From positions 95,397-159,396 of the forward strand of contig CABIZV010000003.1 of NCBI GenBank assembly GCA_902363335.1: 64,000 nt of DNA, given 5' to 3'. Source of the stretch: Enterobacteriaceae bacterium. Lineage in GTDB: Bacteria; Pseudomonadota; Gammaproteobacteria; Enterobacterales; Enterobacteriaceae. How positions within the stretch are numbered: the first letter of the stretch is position 1; each line of letters opens with the position of its first letter. The position numbers were made by a program, and so were the translations under genes. This document shows positions 42,233 through 50,679 of this stretch, one piece after another. The notes beneath the pieces were generated by a model, which was not told where the DNA came from, did not search any database, and worked only from the letters and a program-made list of their open reading frames with translations.

Positions 42233-43324
42233 ATGTTGAAGTCTATTTTGTTGCTCCTGTGTCTTACAAGCGTCGCCGTATCGGCCCAGCCGCTGCGCGA
42301 CGTGGTGGATATTCAGGGCGTCCGTGGTAACCAGCTTATTGGTTACAGCCTGGTCGTGGGTCTGGACGGGACGGGTGATAAGAACCAGGTCAAGTTCACC
42401 AGCCAGTCGGTCACCAATATGCTGCGCCAGTTTGGCGTGCAGTTACCGGCAAAAATCGACCCGAAAGTGAAGAACGTGGCGGCAGTAGCGATTAGCGCCA
42501 CGCTGCCGCCGGGCTATTCACTGGGGCAAAGTATTGATGTCACGGTTTCCTCTATTGGTGATGCCAAAAGTCTGCGCGGCGGTACGCTGCTATTAACACA
42601 GCTGCGCGGTGCCGACGGTGAAGTGTATGCGCTGGCCCAGGGGAACGTGGTGGTTGGCGGCGTGAAGGCCGAAGGCAACAGCGGTTCCAGCGTCACTATC
42701 AACACGCCAACCGTAGGGCGCGTGCCAAACGGCGGTTCGGTTGAACGCGAGATTGCCAGTGATTTCCAGCAAGAGCCGGTCGTCATGCTGAATATCAAAC
42801 GCCCAAGCTTTAAAACGGCGAATACCGTAGCCGTGGCATTGAACAATGCGTTTGGCGCCGGTACGGCAACGGCGCAGAGTGCGACCAACGTCGCGGTGCG
42901 TGCACCGATGGGCGCCGGAGCCCGCGTGGCCTTTATGTCAGCGCTGGAAGATGTGCAGGTGAATGCGGCGAAGCAGCCGCCACGCGTGGTGTTTAATGCG
43001 CGAACCGGCACGGTGGTGATTGGTGATGGCGTGATTGTGCGGGCCGCAGCGGTGTCTCACGGCAACCTGACGGTGACGATTCGTGAATCTTCTAACGTCA
43101 GCCAGCCGAACGCTTTCGGTCAGGGTCAGACGGTGGTGACGCCGCAGAGCGATGTCAACGTGAACCGTGGAAAGGGGCAGATGGTGACCATTGCCGCTGG
43201 CACCAGTCTGCGTAGCATCGTGAATACCCTCAATAGTCTGGGCGCCGCCCCGGATGACACCATGGCCATTCTTCAGGCGCTGCATGAAGCCGGCGCGCTC
43301 GATGCTGAACTGGTGGTGATGTAA
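42233..43324 (+). CDS. lfgI: Lateral flagellar P-ring protein LfgI (FlgI family)
   Basis: A periplasmic ring protein of 363 residues (E. coli FlgI 365). The signal peptide ends SVAVSAQP, then RDVVDIQGVRGNQLIGYSLVVGLDGTGDKN is the FlgI N-terminal signature. The C-terminus is GAAPDDTMAILQALHEAGALDAELVVM. GGAGG lies a few bases upstream; ATG 42233 has better spacing than ATG 42230. Its stop overlaps lfgJ as TAATG. LfgA assists its assembly. Confidence 0.95.
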   Translation: MLKSILLLLCLTSVAVSAQPLRDVVDIQGVRGNQLIGYSLVVGLDGTGDKNQVKFTSQSVTNMLRQFGVQLPAKIDPKVKNVAAVAISATLPPGYSLGQSIDVTVSSIGDAKSLRGGTLLLTQLRGADGEVYALAQGNVVVGGVKAEGNSGSSVTINTPTVGRVPNGGSVEREIASDFQQEPVVMLNIKRPSFKTANTVAVALNNAFGAGTATAQSATNVAVRAPMGAGARVAFMSALEDVQVNAAKQPPRVVFNARTGTVVIGDGVIVRAAAVSHGNLTVTIRESSNVSQPNAFGQGQTVVTPQSDVNVNRGKGQMVTIAAGTSLRSIVNTLNSLGAAPDDTMAILQALHEAGALDAELVVM

Positions 43325-43731
43325 TGCTAAACGCGATTAATCGACAAACCGCGATTCTGCCCGGCGACATGACCGGGCAGGTCAAAGCGCAAAATCTGGA
43401 ACAGGCCGCCGAGCAATTTGAAGCGCTGATGCTGCGTTCGATGCTGTCACAGATGCGTAAAGCCTCTGATGTGCTGGGGGAAGATAACCCGTTCAACAGC
43501 AAACAGCAGCGCATGATGCGGGACTTTTATGATGATCGGATGGCGTCGGATCTGGCCTCGCAGCGCAGCACCGGTATCGCCGAGATGATTATTAAGCAGT
43601 TATCTCCCCAGGTGACAACCCCGCTTAAGAATGAGGCGCAAACGGTCGCTTTACAGGGGCAACCGCAAGAACTTAAAACGCCCGTCGTTCCCGTAAGCCG
43701 CAGGGCAGGAGTAAGCCATGAGTATGATTAA
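43324..43731 (+). CDS. lfgJ: Rod-cap protein LfgJ, scaffold domain only (FlgJ N-domain)
   Basis: A 135-residue protein equal to the N-terminal rod-scaffolding half of FlgJ: NLEQAAEQFEALMLRSMLSQMRKASDVLGEDNPFNSKQQRMMRDFYDDRMASDLA...GIAEMIIKQL. E. coli FlgJ is 313 residues and carries a C-terminal peptidoglycan hydrolase; that domain is absent here, so another enzyme must open the wall for the rod. The C-terminal ~40 residues are low complexity. It overlaps lfgK by 14 bases. Confidence 0.93.
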   Translation: MLNAINRQTAILPGDMTGQVKAQNLEQAAEQFEALMLRSMLSQMRKASDVLGEDNPFNSKQQRMMRDFYDDRMASDLASQRSTGIAEMIIKQLSPQVTTPLKNEAQTVALQGQPQELKTPVVPVSRRAGVSHEYD

Positions 43732-45085
43732 TATAGCCTTCAGTGGTCTGCAAGCGGCCCAGTATGGTATGAACGTCACGTCGATGAACACCGCTAACTA
43801 TCTGACCGCAGGCTATAGCCGCCAGGGCATTATGCAAAGCGCGATTGGCCCGATGGGCGAAGCCGGTTTGTCGTCAGGCAGTGGCGTGCAGGTGGACAGT
43901 ATTCGCCGTATCTCCAGCCAGTATCTGGTCAACCAGGTGTGGCAGACCAATAGCAAATCCAGCTATTACAGCATGGGTAACCAGTACATCAGCTCGCTGG
44001 AGAAGGTGATTGGCACCGACTCCACCAGTCTGGGTACCGGTCTTGATGACTTCGTTGCCGCAATGAGCGCGTTAACGCAGCAGCCGGAATCCTCGGCGAT
44101 GCGCCAGCAGTTGCTGAATCAGGCAAAGACGCTGTCGACCCGCTTTAACAGCATGAACGACTTCATCTCCAGCCAGAAAGATTCCATCACCACCCAGCGC
44201 GGGGCGATGGTCGATCAGATCAATACCTTGAGTGGCGGTATTGCCGACTACAACAAGAAGATTGTTGAGATGGAAGCCAACGGCGGTAACGCTAGCGTAC
44301 TGCGCGATCAGCGTGATGAGTTGGTCAAACAGTTGAGTACGATGGCCGACGTGAAGGTCAGCGATGACAGCAGCGGCTACACCGTGTCGATGAGTAACGG
44401 CCAGCCGCTGGTGAGCGGCAAAACGGCCGGGCAGTTGAAAGCGGGCACCGACAGCAGCGGTAACACCACGCTGACCCTCAAGTTTTCGACCAGTGAATTT
44501 TCGTTAAACCCGTCGACCGGCGGCCAGTTGGGCGCGCTGTACGATTATGAATCCGGCACGCTGAAAGAGATGAGCGATTCGGTGCAGGGGATGGCGCAGG
44601 CCGTGGCTGACCTGTTTAACGATCAGTTATCCAAAGGCTATGACCTGAACGGTAACGCCGGTAAGCCGCTGTTTAGCTTCGACCCGACGAACCCGGCAGG
44701 GATGCTACAGGTCAATGACCTGAAGCCAGAGGAGCTGGCACTGTCAGGCGATCCTAAGGAACCTGGTAATGGCGATAACCTCAATGCGTTGATCGAACTG
44801 AAAAACCAGAAAACCAATATCCCAGGGCTTGGCAACATGAGCCTGAACGAAGGGGCCGCGGCGATTATTTCAACCATCGGTATTGCCAGTAAGCAGAGCA
44901 AAACCGAAATGGACGCGGCCGTGGCGGTCAGTGAACAGGCGCAAAACCAGCGCGATAACCTCAGCGCGGTCAACCAGGATGAAGAGGCGATTAACCTGCA
45001 AATTTATATGCAGGCCTACACCTCGAATATGAAAGTTATCGCCGCCGGTAATCAGATCTTTGACGATTTGCTGAGCATTTTTTAA
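43718..45085 (+). CDS. lfgK: Lateral hook-associated protein 1, LfgK (FlgK family)
   Basis: A 455-residue hook-filament junction protein, shorter than E. coli FlgK (547) through loss of part of the central domain. N-terminal INIAFSGLQAAQYGMNVTSMNTANYLTAGYSRQGI replaces the usual SNNIAN with TSMNTANYLT. The C-terminal SAVNQDEEAINLQIYMQAYTSNMKVIAAGNQIFDDLLSIF is canonical. LfgN is the expected chaperone. Confidence 0.94.
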   Translation: MSMINIAFSGLQAAQYGMNVTSMNTANYLTAGYSRQGIMQSAIGPMGEAGLSSGSGVQVDSIRRISSQYLVNQVWQTNSKSSYYSMGNQYISSLEKVIGTDSTSLGTGLDDFVAAMSALTQQPESSAMRQQLLNQAKTLSTRFNSMNDFISSQKDSITTQRGAMVDQINTLSGGIADYNKKIVEMEANGGNASVLRDQRDELVKQLSTMADVKVSDDSSGYTVSMSNGQPLVSGKTAGQLKAGTDSSGNTTLTLKFSTSEFSLNPSTGGQLGALYDYESGTLKEMSDSVQGMAQAVADLFNDQLSKGYDLNGNAGKPLFSFDPTNPAGMLQVNDLKPEELALSGDPKEPGNGDNLNALIELKNQKTNIPGLGNMSLNEGAAAIISTIGIASKQSKTEMDAAVAVSEQAQNQRDNLSAVNQDEEAINLQIYMQAYTSNMKVIAAGNQIFDDLLSIF

Positions 45086-45107
45086 GCGCCATCAGGATAT
45101 CTAACAT

Positions 45108-46022
45108 ATGCGTATTTCTAGCCTTTACAACTCAAATGCCATGTTGTCGCACCTTGGTTCCAACGGCACCCAGGTCGCGAAACTGATGGAACAACTGGCG
45201 ACGCAAAAGCGCGTCAACGTACCCTCCGACGACCCGGTGGCCGCCAGCCGCCTGGTGCAGCTTAACCGCGAGCAGTCGGCTATCAAGCAGTATCAGAGCA
45301 ATATTTCTGGCCTGACCGGCGCGCTGTCGATCCAGGAATCGCATATTAAAGCGATGAGCGATCAGGTAATGGCGGTGAGCGATAAGCTGAAGCTGGCGAA
45401 TAACAGTTCGCTCAGCCAGAAAGATCTGGCGGGCTACGGTGAGGAATTGGGCTCTATGCTCGACTCGCTGGTGGCATCGATGAACAGCAAGAATGAGAAC
45501 GGTAGTTATCTGTTCTCCGGCACCATGACCGGCAGCAAAACGGTGGAGCTGGATAAGAACGGTCAGTATGTGTTTGGCGGCAATGAAAATTCCCGTGAAA
45601 CCGTGGTGGCGAATGGCGTGAGCATTACCGAAAACACCAATATCTCGCACGCTTTTTCAAGCTCAGGTAACGATCTGGATATGCTTAACAAGCTCAAAGC
45701 GTTGAGTGAAAAAATGCAGGATCCTAACGCTAACTATGCGGATTATAAGGACGAACTGTCTGACATGATCGACATGACGCAGTCGACCAGCGATAACCTG
45801 GGCGGGCTGTTTACCGACCTCGGTGGCCGCCAGAATCGCCTGAAGCTGATTGATGATGCGCACACCGACGTCAGCTTATCGAACGCGCAGGTTGAAACCG
45901 ATCTGAATGCCGCGGATTCCGCGACTACCACCATCAATCTGCAGCTGTATATGACCTCAATGCAAATCACCAACAAGTCTTACAGCATGATCAGTCAGCT
46001 CAACCTCTTCAGTATGTTGTAA
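45108..46022 (+). CDS. lfgL: Lateral hook-associated protein 3, LfgL (FlgL family)
   Basis: A 304-residue flagellin-like junction protein (E. coli FlgL 317). N-terminal MRISSLYNSNAMLSHLGSNGTQVAKLMEQLATQKRVNVPSDDPVAASRLVQLNREQSAIKQYQSNI carries the flagellin D0/D1 pattern. The C-terminus is LNAADSATTTINLQLYMTSMQITNKSYSMISQLNLFSML. An AGGATATC SD precedes it. Confidence 0.94.
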   Translation: MRISSLYNSNAMLSHLGSNGTQVAKLMEQLATQKRVNVPSDDPVAASRLVQLNREQSAIKQYQSNISGLTGALSIQESHIKAMSDQVMAVSDKLKLANNSSLSQKDLAGYGEELGSMLDSLVASMNSKNENGSYLFSGTMTGSKTVELDKNGQYVFGGNENSRETVVANGVSITENTNISHAFSSSGNDLDMLNKLKALSEKMQDPNANYADYKDELSDMIDMTQSTSDNLGGLFTDLGGRQNRLKLIDDAHTDVSLSNAQVETDLNAADSATTTINLQLYMTSMQITNKSYSMISQLNLFSML

Positions 46023-46028
46023 TCCGTT

Positions 46029-47039
46029 ATGCAAGTTGGTTTAAAAACAGCAACCCTATCGACTTCCGCCCCGGCTACCGCCGGGCGCGGCAGTATCGAC
46101 GCGCCAAAAAGCGTAGCGCGCGCAAGCGCGCCTGAAATCACCTCAACCCGTAACGCTTTTCCTGAAGCAGCGCTGATTTCGCGTCGGCCGATGCGTTATA
46201 ACGTGCAGCTTAATCAGCAGCTTACCGCCGTTCAGCAGGCCGATAATTATCTGGCGAAAACGGAAACGCAATTGCTGCAGCTACGCCAGGCTTCCGCTCG
46301 CGGGGGGGACACCAGCGTGCAGGAAAACGCGCTGCAAAAGCATCTGTCTCGCCGCGCGCAGCTTTCAGGCGGCACCATTAACCGCCATTTGACGGCCTCG
46401 CTTGAGCAAAAAAGTACGGTGAATTTTACCCTCCCGGGCAGCGAGAAATTGTTGAGCCAGCCGGGGGGGGAGACGCTGGTGTTTTCACTCGGTGGACGCC
46501 AGCGCGAGATGGTGGCGATAGCGCTGCCGGAAGAGGCGACGCCGCGTCAGACGCTGACGAAACTTAACGTCGGTCTGGGGCGATTAGGCATTCACGCTAA
46601 ACAGGCGGGCACCGGTCAGCTGGTGTTCAGCGTGGATGAAAAGCGTTGGGATCGCGTCAGCCAGCAGCTAACCGTGCGCGGTGAAGGTCAGCATTATCCG
46701 GCTGATTCGTTCACGTTGTTAGCGCCTCAGGCGGAGAATGCCAGTAGCGACGATGTGCTGACGTTAGCCACGCGGCGTGAGCGAGAGGGGCAGTTGAAGC
46801 TGCAAAATACCCTTGAGCACATCACCACGCAACGTAGCAAACTGCGTCAGCAGCAGGATCGGGTGAGTTTGCGCATCAATGATATGGCGACGGTGTACAG
46901 TCCGGCACAGGCGCTGGAAACCTCGCGCGGGTTGGGTGAGGCGCTGGCGCGCAGCGGTAGCAGTTTTAGCACGCTGTCGCAGGCGCTGAATACCCAGGCG
47001 AATGTCCGCCTGGCGACGGTCAAGAATTTGTTGGGATAA
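46029..47039 (+). CDS. lafW: LafW, lateral-flagellum hook-associated-type protein
   Basis: A 336-residue protein six bases after lfgL and in the same operon. Position corresponds to lafW of described lateral systems, annotated there as a hook-associated protein of unclear role. The sequence is glutamine- and alanine-rich with predicted long helices at both ends (NQQLTAVQQADNYLAKTETQLLQLRQAS near residues 60-87 and NTLEHITTQRSKLRQQQDRVSLRINDMATVYSPAQALETSRGL near 262-304) around a beta-rich centre. This is a FliD/flagellin-like layout. No enzymatic motif is visible. Confidence 0.7.
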   Translation: MQVGLKTATLSTSAPATAGRGSIDAPKSVARASAPEITSTRNAFPEAALISRRPMRYNVQLNQQLTAVQQADNYLAKTETQLLQLRQASARGGDTSVQENALQKHLSRRAQLSGGTINRHLTASLEQKSTVNFTLPGSEKLLSQPGGETLVFSLGGRQREMVAIALPEEATPRQTLTKLNVGLGRLGIHAKQAGTGQLVFSVDEKRWDRVSQQLTVRGEGQHYPADSFTLLAPQAENASSDDVLTLATRREREGQLKLQNTLEHITTQRSKLRQQQDRVSLRINDMATVYSPAQALETSRGLGEALARSGSSFSTLSQALNTQANVRLATVKNLLG

Positions 47040-47089
47040 GTCGGGCACGATATCGGCCAGTAGCGCTGTTTAGTCCCCTCTCACCTGGG

Positions 47090-47108
47090 CCGTCTCTTAT
47101 ACACAAAT
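47090..47108. other. Short sequence resembling the IS50/Tn5 outer end
   Basis: ccgtctcttatacacaaat (47090-47108) matches the 19-base IS50 outer end at 16 positions, as I remember that end. No transposase or second end was seen nearby. It may be a decayed IS4-family end or chance. Confidence 0.3.
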
Positions 47109-47111
47109 CCA

Positions 47112-47136
47112 CCGGCAACATTGCCGGAGGGTTTTT
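47112..47136 (+). terminator. Rho-independent terminator after lafW
   Basis: CCGGCAA (47112-47118) pairs with TTGCCGG (47121-47127) and is followed by aggg and six T residues. It is placed to end the lfgB-lafW transcript. Confidence 0.75.
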
Positions 47137-47184
47137 TGACTCTTTTCCCTGTTTAATACTCCCCCGACGGGGCCGGTAGATGCC

Positions 47185-47267
47185 GTTGTAGGCCTGATAA
47201 GGCAAAGCCGCCATCAGGCAAAACGGAGCAGATTGCCGGATGGCGGCTTTGCCTTATCCGGCCTACG
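47185..47267. repeat. BIME (paired REP palindromes)
   Basis: gttgtaggcctgataagg...ccatcaggca and gccggatggcggctttgcc...ccggcctacg form two inverted REP units between lafW and the LafZ partner gene, both of which end here. Confidence 0.85.
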
Positions 47268-47344
47268 TTTCGGAATGGTATTCCGGCGTGATGCAACCAA
47301 AACCATGGGTCATCACAGGTACATCCGGTAGAGTGGGGGCGATA

Positions 47345-47815
47345 TTATTTCGGCATGGGATAGACGAAAATGGATCCGTTTTGCCCAACAACCAGCGATT
47401 GGTCGCAATCCGAGATAGGCTCCATCCAGTAGTTGGCATACATTAACTGATCGACAAGTCCCTCAATCATCAGCCCTTTTTGATCTGAGCTGTAAAAGAT
47501 TGGCGTCAGATTAAAGTAAACTCGCCCCTGTTTTTTTTCCGTTGGCGTAAATTTCCCTTTCAGGACAAAGCGATTATCATCCGGGTTAGTAATGTTCGAC
47601 ATTAAGACACCGCGGGTGGTTTTTAAATCGACGTTGTAGATCTCTTTCTTTTGCGACATCAGGTCGTAAAAGCCCATCTGGAAACCGCCTTCCACGTTCC
47701 CATGTTGCAGCGATGACGATACGGGAAAAAGCGTCAACGCCAGCATACTCAGCAGCATCAGCGCAAGGGCCAGGACGATAAGCCACTTAAGACGTTTTGC
47801 ACGTAGCCAGTTCAT
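47345..47815 (-). CDS. Membrane-anchored periplasmic partner of LafZ (ToxS-like arrangement)
   Basis: A 156-residue protein with a basic N-terminus (MNWLRAKRLKWL), one hydrophobic helix (~residues 10-31) and a periplasmic domain of ~120 residues with a Cys near the end (ISDCDQSLVV). No known domain is evident. It overlaps the lafZ 3' end by 29 bases, so the two are translated together. By analogy with ToxR/ToxS-type pairs, a small periplasmic effector encoded directly after a transmembrane wHTH regulator may stabilise or tune that regulator. The analogy rests on architecture and gene order only. Confidence 0.6.
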   Translation of the reverse strand: MNWLRAKRLKWLIVLALALMLLSMLALTLFPVSSSLQHGNVEGGFQMGFYDLMSQKKEIYNVDLKTTRGVLMSNITNPDDNRFVLKGKFTPTEKKQGRVYFNLTPIFYSSDQKGLMIEGLVDQLMYANYWMEPISDCDQSLVVGQNGSIFVYPMPK

Positions 47816-48728
47816 TTAGCTTCCTCCGGGTCTCTCGTAAGATCAGGTTGTTCAACTGCACGGTATCGGTACGCCAGTGATAAATCGCCATGACCAGCTG
47901 CTTTTTGTCGCATCGGTTGGCCAGAATAAAGCTGTAGTTGAGCGCTGAGTTGTCACTGTGGAAATAAACGTTCATCGTGACCGACTTCATTTTTATCTGC
48001 TGGTTTAGTGCATACAGCGAATCTTTCATCTTGCCGTAAAGATTGGCGGACAGGTATGCCGGGTCGCCCTGCTTTTCGACCGAAAAAATCTGAATATTGC
48101 TGTAGACCCCAGGCTGGATCTCACGGACAACCTGACGTTCATAACAACCATTAAAAAGAAACCAGCAGGCGCTGGTCGTGATGGCGATGGTAAACAGTAC
48201 CGTCAACAGCAATGCAAAAATCTTTCGTCCGGGTTTGCCGGGAGCAGCGGGCGCAACGACCTGAGCTGCGGGAATGTCGTGAACATCGTTTCCCACGGCG
48301 ATGAGTTGGCCTTCCTGAGGTTCAATGAATGGCGCGCTAAGGTCGCCATGCTCAGTGGCGATGTCCTCTTCATCCTCATTGACTTCATCTTCATCTTTTT
48401 CCACCACGCAGCAGTATTCGGCTTCGAGCAGGTAACCTTTACGCGGAACGGTTTTGATGATGCGCTGCATCTTGCCATCATCTTCCAGCGCAGTGCGCAA
48501 CGCGTGAATAGCATTGGGCAGGCTGTTATTACCAATGACGCGGCGTTCCCAGACCAGGTTGGTTAACTCTTCACGCGTGAAGATTCTACCCGCTTCCTTG
48601 ACCAGAATATCGAGCAGTTTAAGTTGATACTCACCCAGGCGTTTTCGTTCGCCAGTGGTTAAATGGAGAATGGAGCCTGAAGCAACATCAACCAGCCAAT
48701 TGTTTACAGAGTAATAGCATTTATTCAT
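47787..48728 (-). CDS. lafZ: LafZ, transmembrane winged-helix regulator (CadC/ToxR-like)
   Basis: A 313-residue one-component membrane regulator. An OmpR/CadC-type winged helix occupies residues ~1-105 (LTTGERKRLGEYQLKLLDILVKEAGRIFTREELTNLVWERRVIGNNSLPNAIHALRTALEDDGKMQRIIKTVPRKGYLLEAEYC). An acidic linker follows (KDEDEVNEDEEDIATEHGD), then one membrane helix (~residues 170-192) and a ~120-residue periplasmic domain with several cysteines. It is leftward, divergent from lafA over an 861-base gap, so flagellin or the filament operon is a plausible target. lafZ of known Flag-2 loci is described as a transmembrane regulator. Confidence 0.85.
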   Translation of the reverse strand: MNKCYYSVNNWLVDVASGSILHLTTGERKRLGEYQLKLLDILVKEAGRIFTREELTNLVWERRVIGNNSLPNAIHALRTALEDDGKMQRIIKTVPRKGYLLEAEYCCVVEKDEDEVNEDEEDIATEHGDLSAPFIEPQEGQLIAVGNDVHDIPAAQVVAPAAPGKPGRKIFALLLTVLFTIAITTSACWFLFNGCYERQVVREIQPGVYSNIQIFSVEKQGDPAYLSANLYGKMKDSLYALNQQIKMKSVTMNVYFHSDNSALNYSFILANRCDKKQLVMAIYHWRTDTVQLNNLILRETRRKLNELATCKTS

Positions 48729-49589
48729 TTATAGGCTATGGATTCAACCACCCCAAAATATGGTGATAATCTCTCGAATACCACAAGGCCTCAGAGATTA
48801 TCTGATTGAGTTTCCAACTCCATTTAGGATTCTTAATGAATGCCGCGTACCTGCGGGAGAATATACAGAGGATGAATTCACATCCGGGTGAGGTGTACTT
48901 TTTAATTTACAACGGAAGTTATTTTATCTGTGATACGCCTCATCGGGAAGGAATCATATTTTCCTGGGCTCTTTTTACGCGATAAAAGTGTGATGTGCAA
49001 CAGGCTTTTTCACAATACATGCGACATAAAAGTGACTGTTTTAGCAGAAGGTTAACAACAATAGTCAAATAAAACTTATGTTAATTAAGTGATCGTACAG
49101 TGAATACATTGTGTTGTAAATGTGATCTAATTGATGAGGTGCAATATTTCCGTGTTGGGATAAAAAAATTAAATAAAACGATTTAATTTTCTTTTGTTAT
49201 TTGTCGCTTTAATAGGGGTTTTCTTATTTTAGGGGTATACGAAAAGTGCATGGGAAATAATATCATTAGAATTAAGATTTCTTATTGAATATAGAAAATG
49301 TAAAGGTTTCTGCAAGCGGCAAAAAAAAATAGCGATCGCGATCACAATTATAAGGCTATACGCATGTGTTACACGGAGCGTTGCGCAACGAATATTGCCG
49401 TTGCGGCAATAAATTGCCTATCAGGAGTAAAATTTTTTAATTTTTTTAATTCTTAAAAATCATGGAGATAGATTCGTTTTTAGTGAGAAAGTCCGCTAAT
49501 TATGCTGATCCAATTTAATCTTCGCGCCAGCCGTGTCGTCTTTACTCATTACAACATCTGAATCACCTGGACGAATTAAAGGAATCAAT
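48729..49589. other. Long AT-rich divergent leader between lafZ and lafA
   Basis: 861 bases with no supported ORF. It holds the promoters of lafZ and lafA. Visible structure includes palindrome cgttgcgcaacg (49379-49390), inverted repeat tattgccg-ttg-cggcaata (49393-49411), the gatcgcgatc palindrome near 49333 and long A/T runs at about 49321-49329 and 49432-49450. I did not find a convincing sigma-28 (TAAAGTTT-N11-GCCGATAA) or sigma-54 site. Confidence 0.6.
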
Positions 49590-50477
49590 ATGTCTCTGTC
49601 TATCTTTACTAGCGCTTCTTCCATGGCATCTACCAATGCGATGAACAAATCTAACAACCTGCTGTCCACCGCAATGGAGCGTCTGGGCACCGGTAAGCGC
49701 ATTAACTCCGCAGCTGACGATGCAGCAGGTCTGCAGATCGCAACTCGTCTGCAGGGTCAGACCAACGGTATGACCGTTGCACAGCGTAACATCTCCGACG
49801 CAACTGCACTGCTGCAGACCTCTGAAGGCGCGTTCGATGAAGTGAGCAACATCATGTACCGCATGAAAGACCTCGCAACTCAGGCATCGAACGACACCAA
49901 CACTCAGAAAGACCGTGATGCAATCAACTCCGAGCTGAACGACCTGAACTCCGAGCTGAGCAACATCATGAACAACACCTCTTACGCTGGCGACAAGCTG
50001 TTCGGCGCATCCGGTAAGTTCGCGAGCGCTCTGAACTTCCAGATTGGTTCTTCTACTGATGAAACCATGAAAGTTGACCTGTCTAAAGAACTGAAAGGCG
50101 GCACTGGCGCACTGACCAACGCAAGCGGCAAGTTCAACGACATCCAGTCCGGTTCTTACATCAAAGGTGCAAGCGGCATCCAGCTGACTAGCGCAAGTGA
50201 TGCACAGGCTCTGATGACCAACCTGGAAAAAACGCTGGATTCCGTGGGTTCCGTACGTTCTAAAATGGGTGCAAGCATTAACCGTCTGGGTCACACCGCG
50301 GCTAACCTGGCAAACATGAAAGACAACACCGACCTGGCGCTGAGCAACATTCAGGATGCGGACTACGCAACTGAAGCATCAACCATGAGCCGTAACCAGC
50401 TGCTGGCGCAGACCAGCATGTCCATGCTGAAGCAGTCCAACAGCATGTCTAGCATGGTTATGTCCCTGCTGGGCTAA
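49590..50477 (+). CDS. lafA: Lateral flagellin LafA
   Basis: A 295-residue filament subunit, short like other lateral flagellins. The N-terminal D0/D1 region MSLSIFTSASSMASTNAMNKSNNLLSTAMERLGTGKRINSAADDAAGLQIATRLQGQ and the C-terminal D1/D0 region SLGHTAANL-type to SMLKQSNSMSSMVMSLLG are conserved, and the central variable part is small (about residues 165-210). ATG 49590 has an AAAGGAATC SD. Codon use is strongly biased to major codons, as expected for an abundant protein. It has its own terminator, so it is monocistronic. Expected LafS-dependent; candidate substrate of the FliB-like and glycan enzymes. Confidence 0.96.
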   Translation: MSLSIFTSASSMASTNAMNKSNNLLSTAMERLGTGKRINSAADDAAGLQIATRLQGQTNGMTVAQRNISDATALLQTSEGAFDEVSNIMYRMKDLATQASNDTNTQKDRDAINSELNDLNSELSNIMNNTSYAGDKLFGASGKFASALNFQIGSSTDETMKVDLSKELKGGTGALTNASGKFNDIQSGSYIKGASGIQLTSASDAQALMTNLEKTLDSVGSVRSKMGASINRLGHTAANLANMKDNTDLALSNIQDADYATEASTMSRNQLLAQTSMSMLKQSNSMSSMVMSLLG

Positions 50478-50503
50478 TCCTCCCCGGATTAACGTAGAAA
50501 AAA

Positions 50504-50527
50504 ACACCGCTGTCTGGCGGTGTTTTT
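50504..50527 (+). terminator. Rho-independent terminator after lafA
   Basis: ACACCGC (50504-50510) pairs with GCGGTGT (50517-50523) across a six-base loop, followed by Ts and preceded by an A-run. It separates lafA from the lafB operon. Confidence 0.9.
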
Positions 50528-50617
50528 GTATCCGGCTTCCTGTTTCCTCTGCCGGAAAAGCGGAAACGCCTGTTCCCTTGATTAATTAATTCATTTGTAA
50601 ACAACAACTTAAAAGTT

Positions 50618-50631
50618 GGCACGATAGTTGC
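50618..50631 (+). promoter_or_regulatory. Sigma-54 (-24/-12) promoter of the lafB operon
   Basis: TTGGCACGATAGTTGCTAAA (50616-50635) is a perfect TGGCAC-N5-TTGC match with GG (50618-50619) and GC (50630-50631) ten bases apart. It is 49 bases before the lafB ATG. Because lafS (sigma-28) is in this operon, the site places the filament sigma factor under LafK control. Confidence 0.9.
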
Positions 50632-50679
50632 TAAATCCATGGCATACCGTTCATGGCTTGCGTGCCTGGAGAAACCATT

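Noticed and set aside
49440..49520. Sigma-28 promoter gaaagtcc...gctgatcc before lafA
   Set aside because: The two half-sites are 9 rather than 11 bases apart and both deviate from consensus, so I do not call it.
49563..50294. 243-codon minus-strand frame rich in Cys and Val
   Set aside because: Mirror of lafA with its biased codon use; the translation has no family features.
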